DNA from: Planctomycetota bacterium
GTDB taxonomy: Bacteria; Planctomycetota; Phycisphaerae; Phycisphaerales; SM1A02
Direction: 5' to 3'
Length of the DNA: 33,080 nt
NCBI GenBank assembly: GCA_022571635.1
Contig: JACZXL010000004.1
Coordinates: 1-33,080 of the forward strand
Position 1 is the stretch's first letter; the number at the start of each line of letters is the position of its first letter. The notes beneath the pieces were generated by a model, which saw only the letters and a list, made by a program, of their open reading frames with translations, did not search any database and had not been told where the DNA came from. Position numbers and translations under genes: made by a program. Below are positions 22,653 to 30,853 of this stretch, piece after piece.

Positions 22653-23750
22653 ATGTTCCTCATTCGCCAAACCACGGTCGACGACGCATCCACGCTGCTG
22701 AAGCTGGCGAAGATGGTGCATTTCATCAATCTGCCCGCTGATCCGGACATCATTCGCACCAAGATCGTGCGGTCGCGCAAGAGTTTCGCCGGCAAGGCTG
22801 ACAGCGATCGTGAGCGCGAGTTCATGTTTGTGATTCAGGACACAGAAACGGGGAACGTGATCGGGACGTCATCAATCGTGTCCGTGGTGAGCTGGCCGGG
22901 TCATCCCCATACGTACTTCCAAGTCAGGAAGCGCGAGCACTACAGCGATGACCTTCAGACCGGTCAGGTGCACACCACGCTCGAATTCGGAACGGACGAA
23001 ACCGGGCCGTCGGAGATCGGCGGCTTGATTCTCGGGCCGTCATACCGCGGCCACAAAGACAAGCTCGGTATGCAGTTGAGCCTGGTCCGATTCCATTTCA
23101 TTGGCCTGAACCGCCGGTGGTTCGCCGATCGCATCCTCGCCGAGATGATGGGTCCGCTCACCCCGGATAGCCGCAATCTGTTGTGGGAGTATCTCGGCCG
23201 GCGATTCATCAACCTCAGCTTCACCGAGGCCGACCGGTTCTGTCAGCGCTCCAAGGAATTCATTACGTCGTTGTTTCCCAAGGGCGAGATTTATCTGTCG
23301 CTGTTGCCGCCGGAGGCGCGCAATCTCGTCGGTCGCGTGGGTACGGAGACGGAACCGGCGAAACGATTGCTCGAGCGGATCGGTTTTGCGTATGAGGGGC
23401 GCATCGATCCGTTCGACGCCGGACCATACCTTGAGGCGAACGTCGATGACATCTCCCTGGTCAAGACGACGAAATCCGTCACGCTCAAAGGGACAGGGAC
23501 GAACTTCTCCAGTGTTGGCTTTGTCAGTACACACGGCGCTGCCGGCTTCCGCGCCATGCGCTGTCCGATCGCTGAATCCGACGATGGCGTGTCGATCCCC
23601 CCGGAAGTCGCGGACGTGTTGGAGGTCAAGCCGGGCGAGTCGATCGGTGTGACCCCGCTCCCAATCCCGATTCCATCGGGAAGCGATTCCGCCAACAAGT
23701 CGGCCGATGAACGCGCAGCCTCGAGCACCTCGCCCGAGGCCGTGCGGTGA
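22653..23750 (+). CDS. astA: Arginine/ornithine N-succinyltransferase (AstA family)
   Basis: 365 residues. Transfers succinyl from succinyl-CoA to the alpha-amino group of arginine or ornithine; GNAT-like fold. Hallmarks: 'MFLIRQTTVDDASTLLKLA', 'SRKSFAG', 'GPSEIGGLILGPSYRGH', 'LVRFHFIGLNRRWFADRILA', 'SRNLLWEYLGRRFINLSF' and 'EFITSLFPKGEIYLSLLP'. The family is usually about 340 residues; the extra tail (about 335-365) is Ser/Pro/Ala-rich and includes residues encoded by an inserted 17-bp palindrome (23666-23682). No Shine-Dalgarno is visible in the pyrimidine-rich repeat before the ATG. Overlaps astD by 4 bp. Whether arginine or ornithine is preferred cannot be read from the sequence; the missing astB favours ornithine. 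Confidence 0.93.
   Translation: MFLIRQTTVDDASTLLKLAKMVHFINLPADPDIIRTKIVRSRKSFAGKADSDREREFMFVIQDTETGNVIGTSSIVSVVSWPGHPHTYFQVRKREHYSDDLQTGQVHTTLEFGTDETGPSEIGGLILGPSYRGHKDKLGMQLSLVRFHFIGLNRRWFADRILAEMMGPLTPDSRNLLWEYLGRRFINLSFTEADRFCQRSKEFITSLFPKGEIYLSLLPPEARNLVGRVGTETEPAKRLLERIGFAYEGRIDPFDAGPYLEANVDDISLVKTTKSVTLKGTGTNFSSVGFVSTHGAAGFRAMRCPIAESDDGVSIPPEVADVLEVKPGESIGVTPLPIPIPSGSDSANKSADERAASSTSPEAVR
23666..23682. repeat. 17-bp palindrome inside astA, identical to 612-628
   Basis: TCCCGATTCCATCGGGA, 7-bp stem and TCC loop, in the variable C-terminal tail of the AstA-like gene, in frame and without a stop. Exact match to the first of two copies at 612-661. Confidence 0.8.
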
Positions 23751-25246
23751 CCGATGCGCTCACTCATCCGCCCAGTGATTATGTCGGTGGCCGTTTCCTG
23801 CCAATCGCAGGTGATTCGATCGTCTCGACAAACCCGGCCGAGCCGCAGCACGTCATCTGGCAGGGGCAGCCGGCGCCCCAACACGCTGACGACGCTGTAC
23901 ACGCAGCGCGGCAGGCGCTGCCCGAGTGGTCGGGCGGGTCGTTTGATGACCGTATAGAGGCGCTTCGCCGTTGGCAACAGGTCGTTCGTGATCACGCTGA
24001 TCGTCTCGCCGCGCTGATTACCGACGAGATGGGAAAGACGCTTGCTGAGTCTCGCTTCGAGGCGCAGGCGGTTGCGGCGAAGATCGACGTCACGCTGGAC
24101 GACGTCAGCCTCGGTCGAGTGCGTGAATATGAGGTGGCGGTGACGGAATCTCGCGCCGGTCATTGCCGGTTCAAGCCGCACGGCGTGATGGCGGTCATTG
24201 GGCCGTTCAACTTCCCCGCTCATCTTCCAAACGGACATTTCGTGCCCGCGCTGCTGCTGGGCAACACGATCGTCTTCAAGCCGTCGGAAAAGACGCCGGC
24301 CGTGGGGCAGTTGCTCGCGGAATTGATGCACGAAGCCGAACTCCCGCCCGGGGTGTTCAACGTTGTCCAAGGCGGCGCTGACGTCGCGTCGCGCCTGGTC
24401 GAAGGCGACGGCATCGACGGCATTCTTTTCACCGGCTCATGGTCCGTGGGGCGGAAGATCCTTCACGCCAATCTCGATCGCCCGGGGCGCATCATTGCGC
24501 TGGAAATGGGCGGGAATAACCCAGCCGTGGTTATGGATGACTGTCACCTGAAGCAGGCGGTCATCGAATGTGTGCGAGCATCGTTCGCTACAACCGGCCA
24601 ACGGTGCACGTGTACGAGGCGGATCATCGTGCAGCGCCCAATTGCGGAGCGGTTCATCCCCGCGTTTTGCAAAGCCGCCTCCACATTGCTCATCGGCCCC
24701 GGCGCTTCGGCCGAGCCTGTCTTCATGGGACCGCTCATCTCCGATGCCCCGGTGCAGGGTGTGCTTGATTTCCAACGAGACCTTGCGAGGGCCGGCGGAC
24801 GGGTCCTGGTGGAAGCAACCGCGATGGATCGGGCCGGCCATTTCATCACGCCGGGCGTCGTTGAAGTTGACCGCTTCAGTCTCGATCGAGATTGCGAGGT
24901 CTTCGGTCCATTCGTGCAGATCGCGATCGTGGATGATCTCGATCAGGCCATCGAGCAGGCCAACGCGACGCGCTACGGATTGGCCGCCTCGATCTTCACG
25001 ACCGACGATCAGGCGTATGAGGACTTCTTCCGCGGCGTCAAGGCGGGATGTATCAATCGAAACACGGGCACGGCCGGCGCGAGCGGCACGCTTCCCTTCG
25101 GCGGGCTCGGTCACAGCGGCAACCACCGCCCCGCCGCCGCGTTCGCTGTGGACTACTGCGCCTATCCGATCGCGAACATGGTGGAAACGTCGGCTGACGT
25201 GGAGGTGCCGGGCGGTATTCATTGGGATGACCGGTGGGTGAACTGA
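23747..25246 (+). CDS. astD: Succinylglutamate-semialdehyde dehydrogenase (AstD)
   Basis: 499 residues from a GTG that overlaps the astA stop (GTGA), indicating translational coupling. NAD-dependent aldehyde dehydrogenase. 'GVMAVIGPFNFPAHLPNGHF' and 'GNTIVFKPSEKTP' are characteristic of AstD rather than general ALDHs; 'ILFTGSWSVG' binds the cofactor; Glu253 in 'ALEMGGNNPA' and Cys287 in 'TTGQRCTCTRR' are catalytic. 'RCTCTRR' is very close to the AstD form 'RCTCARR'. It oxidises N-succinylglutamate semialdehyde to N-succinylglutamate. The C-terminus 'GIHWDDRW' is usual for the family. High confidence by its position next to astA. Confidence 0.94.
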   Translation: MTDALTHPPSDYVGGRFLPIAGDSIVSTNPAEPQHVIWQGQPAPQHADDAVHAARQALPEWSGGSFDDRIEALRRWQQVVRDHADRLAALITDEMGKTLAESRFEAQAVAAKIDVTLDDVSLGRVREYEVAVTESRAGHCRFKPHGVMAVIGPFNFPAHLPNGHFVPALLLGNTIVFKPSEKTPAVGQLLAELMHEAELPPGVFNVVQGGADVASRLVEGDGIDGILFTGSWSVGRKILHANLDRPGRIIALEMGGNNPAVVMDDCHLKQAVIECVRASFATTGQRCTCTRRIIVQRPIAERFIPAFCKAASTLLIGPGASAEPVFMGPLISDAPVQGVLDFQRDLARAGGRVLVEATAMDRAGHFITPGVVEVDRFSLDRDCEVFGPFVQIAIVDDLDQAIEQANATRYGLAASIFTTDDQAYEDFFRGVKAGCINRNTGTAGASGTLPFGGLGHSGNHRPAAAFAVDYCAYPIANMVETSADVEVPGGIHWDDRWVN

Positions 25247-25251
25247 CCGCG

Positions 25252-25968
25252 ATGCTCTCGTTCATCATCCCCGCCTACAACGAAGAGGTGCTGATCGCAG
25301 CGACGGTCAAGCAGTTGCAAGTCTCGGCCGAGGCCCTGGGGCGTGACTACGAGATCATCGTTGTCAACGACGCCTCAACTGATCGCACAGCGCAGCTCGC
25401 CGAGGCGGCCGGCGCTCGGATCATCAATGTCAAGAATCGCCAGATTGCGGCGACACGAAATGCCGGCGCTGCGAATGCGGCGGGCGACGTGTTCATCTTC
25501 GTTGATGCGGACACGCTGGTACCTGCTGCGACGCTCCGCGCTGCGATTCGTGCGCTTGAAAGGGGCGCGATCGGCGGCGGGGCTACGATCAAATTCAGAG
25601 GTCGACTCTCACTCGCAGCACATTTCACCGCGGCGATCGTTCAACAGCTCATGCACCTCAGTGGAATGGTCGGCGGATGCTTCATGTTCATGTCGCGCAG
25701 CGCATTCGAGGCGGTCGGCGGGTTCGATGAGGCGTTCTATGCCTCGGAAGAAGTGTGGCTCGCGATGGCGCTGCGTCGTCGAGGGCGATTCGTGGTCTTG
25801 ACCCAGCATGTCCAAACGTCCGGACGCAAGCTCCGACAAAACGGCGTCTTTCAATTGCTCAAGGGTGGTGCGGTCATAATGCTCCGAGGCCCGGCAGGCG
25901 TCCGAAAACGTGACGGTTTGGATCTGTGGTACGACGGCCGGCGCGAAGAAAAGGGCCAGGACGACTGA
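25252..25968 (+). CDS. GT2-family glycosyltransferase
   Basis: 238 residues from the ATG at 25252; a GTG at 25234 inside astD would add six residues. GT-A fold inverting transferase: 'LSFIIPAYNEEVLIAATVKQ', 'YEIIVVNDASTDRTAQLAE', the DxD motif in 'VFIFVDADTLVP', and 'VGGFDEAFYASEEVWLAMAL' with the catalytic-base region. No transmembrane domain is evident apart from short hydrophobic stretches. The nucleotide sugar and acceptor are unknown. It lies 5 bp after astD and 47 bp before a ureohydrolase gene, i.e. inside an amino acid catabolic cluster where no sugar transfer is expected. Confidence 0.88.
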   Translation: MLSFIIPAYNEEVLIAATVKQLQVSAEALGRDYEIIVVNDASTDRTAQLAEAAGARIINVKNRQIAATRNAGAANAAGDVFIFVDADTLVPAATLRAAIRALERGAIGGGATIKFRGRLSLAAHFTAAIVQQLMHLSGMVGGCFMFMSRSAFEAVGGFDEAFYASEEVWLAMALRRRGRFVVLTQHVQTSGRKLRQNGVFQLLKGGAVIMLRGPAGVRKRDGLDLWYDGRREEKGQDD

Positions 25969-26015
25969 TAGAGGAAGCGACTTGCGTTTTGCGCCAAACC
26001 GCCGACCATGTCCAA

Positions 26016-26999
26016 ATGGCTTCCGACAAGACTCCACGAACCACCTTGCCCGATGCTCGCAAGCACCCGCGGTTTGCCGGCGTGGCGACGTTCTGCCGCT
26101 TCCCGCTGATTGATTCCGTCGATCCGAGCCGCCGGCCCGTCGATTGGGCCCTGTACGGAATCCCATTCGACGGCGGCGTGACGTACCGGCCCGGCGCGCG
26201 CTTCGGCCCCCGCGCGATTCGAGATGCGTCGCAATACATCAAGCCGGTGCATATCGAACACAACTTGAATATCGCAGAAATATTTTCGTTGGCCGACGCC
26301 GGCGACGCCCCGGTTCATCCATACTCATGCAAGGAAACCCTCCACGCCGCTTGCGGCTTCGCGCAATCCCTCGGCGACCCCAACCACACAAAGCTCCTCG
26401 CCATCGGTGGCGACCACTCAACCGCCTACGCCAACATCCGCGCGACATGGGAGCGCCGCGGCAAACCGACCGGCGGCCTGGCGCTACTCCACTTCGATGC
26501 GCACCTTGATACCTACGACATAATCTGGGACGAGAAGTGGACGCACGGCTCGCCGTTCATCCGCGCGATTGAAGATGGTTTGATCGACCCCCAGCGGATG
26601 CTCACCGTCGGTATCCGTGGTCCGGTCAATTCGGCCGACGACTTCGACTACGCTGACGAGCACGGCATCGAAGTGGTGACGTACGAGCAGTGGCGCACCG
26701 GCAACGGCCCCGAGCGAATACGAACGTTTCTCGAACGCCTCGGCGACGCTGAAACGTATCTCTCGTTCGATATCGACTGCGTTGATCCCGCCTACGCCCC
26801 CGGAACCGGGACGCCGTGCTGTGGCGGATTCACATCGGCCGAGGTCTTCGGGCTTCTGCGGCAATGTGCGGGTCTAAATCTCGTCGGGGCCGACGTCGTC
26901 GAGGTGCTTCCTGCACTGGATCACGCGAACATCACGACCCTGCTCGCCTCGCACGTGATCTTCGAAATCCTCTCGCTCGCCGCCGCCAGCGTGGCGTAG
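26016..26999 (+). CDS. Agmatinase/arginase-family ureohydrolase
   Basis: 327 residues. Binuclear manganese enzyme that releases urea from a guanidino compound. Metal ligands: His134 in 'AIGGDHSTAY', Asp161, His163 and Asp165 in 'LLHFDAHLDTYD', Asp252 and Asp254 in 'LSFDIDCVDPAYAPGTGTP'. 'YGIPFDGGVTYRPGARFGPRAIR' and 'VVEVLPALDHANITTLLAS' are agmatinase/guanidinobutyrase-type rather than classical arginase. Substrates possible: agmatine, guanidinobutyrate or arginine. At the end of an astA/astD cluster without astB, an arginase role feeding ornithine to AstA is attractive but unproven. The start at 26016 fits the family; an upstream frame to 25926 is basic and unconserved. No Shine-Dalgarno. 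Confidence 0.9.
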   Translation: MASDKTPRTTLPDARKHPRFAGVATFCRFPLIDSVDPSRRPVDWALYGIPFDGGVTYRPGARFGPRAIRDASQYIKPVHIEHNLNIAEIFSLADAGDAPVHPYSCKETLHAACGFAQSLGDPNHTKLLAIGGDHSTAYANIRATWERRGKPTGGLALLHFDAHLDTYDIIWDEKWTHGSPFIRAIEDGLIDPQRMLTVGIRGPVNSADDFDYADEHGIEVVTYEQWRTGNGPERIRTFLERLGDAETYLSFDIDCVDPAYAPGTGTPCCGGFTSAEVFGLLRQCAGLNLVGADVVEVLPALDHANITTLLASHVIFEILSLAAASVA

Positions 27000-27029
27000 G
27001 TCATTTGTGCTTGTTGCGCGGGACATCCC

Positions 27030-28463
27030 TTACACGCCGGGCAGACGAAGGCCGACGCGGTCGCTCGTGCCGGGGCGGCCGATGAGCTTCCAGGCGTGGC
27101 GGCCCAGCACGACCGAGAGCAGATCCCCGCCGCCGGCGTCGAGCACGCGCCCCAGCAGCAGGCCCAACGCCACCGCAACACCGACCAGGAAGCCGCCGAC
27201 GTGCGCCCAGTGTGCGGTCCCCGTCTCCATCCCGATCAAGATGTACAGCACGTCGAAGGCGATGAACGCCAGCACGGCCCAGCAGCCGCGCATCGTCCAA
27301 AACTTGATGCGAAAGTAGAACCACCAGCGGAACCAGGCGCTCATGTGCATGCGGTTCACAGGGAACAGCACGAGGTACATGCCGGCCATCCCCATGATGG
27401 CCCCGGAGGCACCGAGCATCGCCATCGGCTCCGTATCGGCGCTGGTGAGCATCTGGATCCCTGCCGCGGCCACGGCGAGCAGGGGATAGACGATGACCGT
27501 GGCGATGTTGCCGATGAGGCAATTCACCCGCGCGCCCAGGATCAGCAGGAAGATCAGGTTCCCCGCCAGATGAAAGATGTCCCCGTGCAGTAGAGCGTGC
27601 GTCAGGAGCTGATGCGATTGGAAGCGGCCGACGAACTGCTGATTGGGGGTGAGCGTGTCGTGCGCCTCGACGATGATCCGGTCCATGTCGATGCGGTTGG
27701 AGTTCGACGCCTCGGCCGCGGCCGTCGCTCGCATGATCGCCGCGTCGAGCGCATCGGCGTCACCCCAATCCGTCCACTGGTAATTCATCGTGATGTGCTC
27801 GGCGGTCAACGGCGCGCTGCCCGACCAGAGCATCAGGTTCTTGCGGGTATTCATCTGTGCGCTGGTGGAGAACCAGAACCAGGACGTGACCAAGATCGTC
27901 AGGAGAACGACGGCCCATGTGGTGAAGGGGCGCCGCATCCCCATAGCTTCGGAGGCGAGTGGGGAGAATCCAAAGGGTACGAGCCAGCTCACCCAGCGCA
28001 GAATCCGCTCGGCGTTGTTGTAGACGAGGTTCTCGTCGAGCCGCCGGCTGGTCACGATCGAACGGCCGGTCTCGACATTGATCCCGCAATTGACGCAGAT
28101 CTTCGTGCCGAGCGGCAGGGGCTGGTCGCACCCGGGGCAGTTGAAGGTGGCCTCGGCCGGGACCGACTCAGACGCCGCCGCCGCCTCATCCGCGAACTCG
28201 GCCATCATGTTGTGATCGATCATGCCCAGCGCCGGGGCGGGCTCTTTCGCGGCGGGGGTCGGGTGTCGGCGCGCCTCTGGGCGCTTCTCGCGTTGTGCGC
28301 GGATCGCCTTCTCGTAGCAAGCAGCGCAGTAGTACCGGCCGTGGCGATCCTTCGTGCGCGGCTTGCCGCTGCAGTCCTCGTCACAGATGACGCAGATCTT
28401 TTCCAACGGACCCTCCCCGACCAAGTCAATGCGGACATCACCCGACATTTCCCATTCGACCAT
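27030..28463 (-). CDS. Rhomboid-family intramembrane protease with two N-terminal zinc-finger motifs
   Basis: 477 residues from the ATG at 28463, with GGTGGAG upstream. Residues 24-49 contain 'CVICDEDC' and 'YYCAACYEK' (Cys24, 27, 31, 46, 49), and residues 109-126 'CPGCDQPLPLGTKICVNCG' (Cys109, 112, 123, 126), a zinc ribbon. A membrane helix lies at about 182-200. The rhomboid core starts about residue 286: 'THALLHGDIFHLAGNLIFLL', catalytic Ser353 in 'MLGASGAIMGMAG' and His421 in 'AHWAHVGGFLVG'. It should cleave membrane proteins within the bilayer; the zinc fingers face the cytoplasm and may bind a partner. Substrate unknown. Convergent with the ureohydrolase, 30 bp between stops. Confidence 0.9.
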   Translation of the reverse strand: MVEWEMSGDVRIDLVGEGPLEKICVICDEDCSGKPRTKDRHGRYYCAACYEKAIRAQREKRPEARRHPTPAAKEPAPALGMIDHNMMAEFADEAAAASESVPAEATFNCPGCDQPLPLGTKICVNCGINVETGRSIVTSRRLDENLVYNNAERILRWVSWLVPFGFSPLASEAMGMRRPFTTWAVVLLTILVTSWFWFSTSAQMNTRKNLMLWSGSAPLTAEHITMNYQWTDWGDADALDAAIMRATAAAEASNSNRIDMDRIIVEAHDTLTPNQQFVGRFQSHQLLTHALLHGDIFHLAGNLIFLLILGARVNCLIGNIATVIVYPLLAVAAAGIQMLTSADTEPMAMLGASGAIMGMAGMYLVLFPVNRMHMSAWFRWWFYFRIKFWTMRGCWAVLAFIAFDVLYILIGMETGTAHWAHVGGFLVGVAVALGLLLGRVLDAGGGDLLSVVLGRHAWKLIGRPGTSDRVGLRLPGV

Positions 28464-28638
28464 CGCCCGACTCCACCGTCGAGCTATCCGGGGGCGGGGG
28501 CGAGCACGAGTGTAACGCCTCACCCCGGGAACCCAAGTTCCGTACCGCTTGCTTGTGAGCGGAATCGACGGTGACATGCCGGCCCCAAGACGGCGACCTG
28601 GAGACTCTGTCGGGCCGCTTGATCCGTCAAGGTCACAG

Positions 28639-29184
28639 CTACCGATCGCGTAGTGACAGGATCAGCTCGACCTTGCCGACTTGCTCATCGAGCTCCTGGG
28701 CGATCTGGATGGGCTGGTAGCCGGTGTCGGCGAGTTCGTACACCGACTGGGTCAGCGGGTCCAACGAGACCGGCGGGCCGTTCGCCGCCACGGGGGTGCG
28801 GGCGCGATCCAACTCGGCGGCCTTGGTCCGCGGCGGTCCGTCTTGGGCGACCGCGCCCGTCCCGCTCAGTTGCGACATCAGCGAAATCCGCTCGTCTGCC
28901 TGTTGGATCAGCACCTCGAGGCGGGCCGCTTTGTTGTCCAGCTTGGCGGCGAGTACCCGGGCCGATTCCATAAGCTCCGCCGAGGCCGACTGAGCGTCAC
29001 CGCGGTGCCGGCCGGCTGCCTTCAGTTGCTCGATCAGCTCGCGCGGCGAGGGGCGATCGGCGTTTCGACGGGCGATCTTGCTGCGAACCGAAATCATCAG
29101 CAGCACGCCGATCCCCACTATGGCCACCACCGCCATCATGGGGAGGTAGCTTCCCTCGAACACCGATGAGCCCGTCACAGCCAA
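28639..29184 (-). CDS. Small membrane-anchored protein with DUF2802-like C-terminus
   Basis: 181 residues from a TTG at 29184 with GGAGG 6 nt upstream; a GTG two codons later is the alternative. One N-terminal transmembrane helix (about 14-33, 'LPMMAVVAIVGIGVLLMI'), then a basic stretch and a helical, probably coiled-coil, section (60-105). The C-terminus 'SVYELADTGYQPIQIAQEL' plus 'GKVELILSLR' resembles DUF2802/SwrB-like small helix-turn-helix tails found in proteins linked to flagellar operons. No flagellar genes are in view. Function unknown. It is 175 bp upstream of the rhomboid gene on the same strand. Confidence 0.72.
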   Translation of the reverse strand: MAVTGSSVFEGSYLPMMAVVAIVGIGVLLMISVRSKIARRNADRPSPRELIEQLKAAGRHRGDAQSASAELMESARVLAAKLDNKAARLEVLIQQADERISLMSQLSGTGAVAQDGPPRTKAAELDRARTPVAANGPPVSLDPLTQSVYELADTGYQPIQIAQELDEQVGKVELILSLRDR

Positions 29185-29275
29185 GTCAAACCTCCATGAT
29201 CAACCCCGGTGGGGCGAATATCGGTCATCCTTCGCTCTCTTTCGGCGTGTCGCCGTCTGGACGTATCATTTTGCC

Positions 29276-30358
29276 GTGACGATTCCTGCTCAACCCCGAC
29301 CATCGCCCTCGGTAGACCGGCCCCGGCCTGACCGGATGCTGCTTCCCATTGCGGCCAGACGGCATCGGTTCGTGGCCCAGGTCGAGCGCCAACTGCGAAC
29401 GCGCTGCGGCGTGGAGGTGGGGGCGCGGCTGATCATCGGCGTCAGCGGGGGGCCCGACTCAGTGGCCCTGCTGGGCGCTTGCCAGGTGCTCTCACACCGC
29501 CGGGCCCACGGGCAGGTCGTGCTCCAGCCGACGGTCGTGCATGTCAATCACCATCTGCGAACGGCGGCCCAGGACGATGCAGCGTACGTCGCAGATCTGT
29601 GTGATCGACTTGGCGTTGAACATCACGCCAAAGACATCTATCCCGCCCAGGAGCCGGGCAATGTTGCCGCGAACGCCCGGCGGCTGCGGTACGCGGCCCT
29701 GGCCGAGGTCGCACGGACCGTGCAGGCGCCGTACGTTGCGGTGGCCCATCATGGCGACGACCAGTTGGAAACGATGCTGATCGCCCTGTGCCGTGGGGCC
29801 GGTCAGGACGGACTGTCCGGCATGGCGTGGCGTCGGTCGCTGGATGGTGATCTCACACTCGTGCGTCCGCTACTTGGCTTGCGCAAGGTGAATTGTGAGG
29901 CATTTTGTCTGATGGCTGAGTTGACGTTCCGGCGCGACCCTACTAACGACGACGCGACACAGGTTCGCGGCCGACTGCGGCGCGATGTCCTGCCCGTGCT
30001 GGAAGAGCTTTGGCCGCAGGTCGGTCGCCGCGCTACCGGCGCTGCCGACGCCCTGGCCATGGCCCGTGATGCGCTGGAGGCCCAGCTCGAAAGTTCCTTT
30101 GGCCCGTCGACCACACGGGCGTGGGATCGGGCTGCGCTGGCGGAGTTGCCGTTGCCGGTCATTGCGGCCGGCCTACGCCGCGCTGCCCTTTGCGCCGCAC
30201 CGGATATCGCTGACACATTGGGTCAAGACTCGCTCAGTCAAGCCGCCGAAGCGATCAGCGCCGACGATCGTTCACCCAAACAGTTCCACTGGCCGGGGGT
30301 GTTGGTCCTAACCGTGACCTCCAAACTTGTCGAGCTAGGCGGAATCGCGAATGCTTAA
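29276..30358 (+). CDS. tilS: tRNA(Ile)-lysidine synthetase
   Basis: 360 residues. Attaches lysine to C34 of tRNA-Ile(CAU) so that it reads AUA; cytoplasmic, ATP-dependent. The PP-loop is 'LIIGVSGGPDSVALLGAC' (57-62 SGGPDS), followed by 'VVHVNHHLRTAAQDDAAYV', 'NARRLRYAALAEVA', 'VAVAHHGDDQLETMLIALCRG' and 'DPTNDDATQVRGRLRRDVLP', all TilS hallmarks. The C-terminal substrate-binding domain of the long E. coli form is missing or short. The GTG at 29276 is the upstream start; an ATG at 29336 would remove a 20-residue Pro/Arg-rich stretch and is also possible. It overlaps the next gene by 8 bp. Confidence 0.92.
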   Translation: MTIPAQPRPSPSVDRPRPDRMLLPIAARRHRFVAQVERQLRTRCGVEVGARLIIGVSGGPDSVALLGACQVLSHRRAHGQVVLQPTVVHVNHHLRTAAQDDAAYVADLCDRLGVEHHAKDIYPAQEPGNVAANARRLRYAALAEVARTVQAPYVAVAHHGDDQLETMLIALCRGAGQDGLSGMAWRRSLDGDLTLVRPLLGLRKVNCEAFCLMAELTFRRDPTNDDATQVRGRLRRDVLPVLEELWPQVGRRATGAADALAMARDALEAQLESSFGPSTTRAWDRAALAELPLPVIAAGLRRAALCAAPDIADTLGQDSLSQAAEAISADDRSPKQFHWPGVLVLTVTSKLVELGGIANA

Positions 30359-30818
30359 CTGGCTACGATCAGTCTTCTACGCTTTGCGACAAACATTTCG
30401 ATCTCGCGGTACGTCGTCATCAACAGGAAAGTTAGACGTGAGCAATCCCAAGACGGTCGTTCTCGTCGGTCATTGCGGCCCCGACATGTTCATGCTCAAG
30501 ACGGCGGTCGGCCGGGCGCTTCCTGAGGCGACTATCGTCTTCGTAAACGATACTGTTGCGCTCAGCGAGTACCTCACGTCCGACTCGTTGCTCCTCGTGA
30601 ATCGCGAACTAGACGGCGGCTTTGATAGACAAAGCGGTATTGACTTGATCAGCCAAATCGCGAAGCAAGATGACCCGCCCATCGCGATGTTGATATCAAA
30701 TCTTGAAGATGCCCAATCCCAAGCTGTCGCTGCCGGCGCAAAGCCCGGCTTCGGCAAATCACAACTTTATGAAGAATCAACTGCCGAGATTCTGCGTGAA
30801 TCCATGTCGCTACGGTAG
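30351..30818 (+). CDS. Receiver-like (CheY-fold) protein lacking the phosphoacceptor Asp
   Basis: 155 residues from the ATG overlapping the tilS stop. A basic amphipathic N-terminus (1-29) precedes a CheY-like alternation of strands and helices: 'KTVVLVGHCGPDMFMLKTAV', 'SLLLVNRELDGG', 'IAMLISNLEDAQSQAVAAGA' and 'GFGKSQL'. The position of the phosphoacceptor Asp is Asn84 ('LLVNREL') and the first acidic pair is absent, while Ser116 and Lys136 match the conserved Thr/Ser and Lys. It is thus a pseudo-receiver, possibly a protein-binding module. A GTG at 30438, with AGGAAAG upstream, would give a receiver domain alone and is a real alternative start. The family is inferred from fold-like pattern only. 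Confidence 0.68.
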   Translation: MLNWLRSVFYALRQTFRSRGTSSSTGKLDVSNPKTVVLVGHCGPDMFMLKTAVGRALPEATIVFVNDTVALSEYLTSDSLLLVNRELDGGFDRQSGIDLISQIAKQDDPPIAMLISNLEDAQSQAVAAGAKPGFGKSQLYEESTAEILRESMSLR

Positions 30819-30853
30819 AATAAGGGACGATCGAAACGTCGAAGGAGAACTCC

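Noticed and set aside
23291-24370. 359-codon minus-strand frame opposite astA and astD
   Set aside because: Antisense shadow of two well-supported genes, Arg-rich and without motifs.
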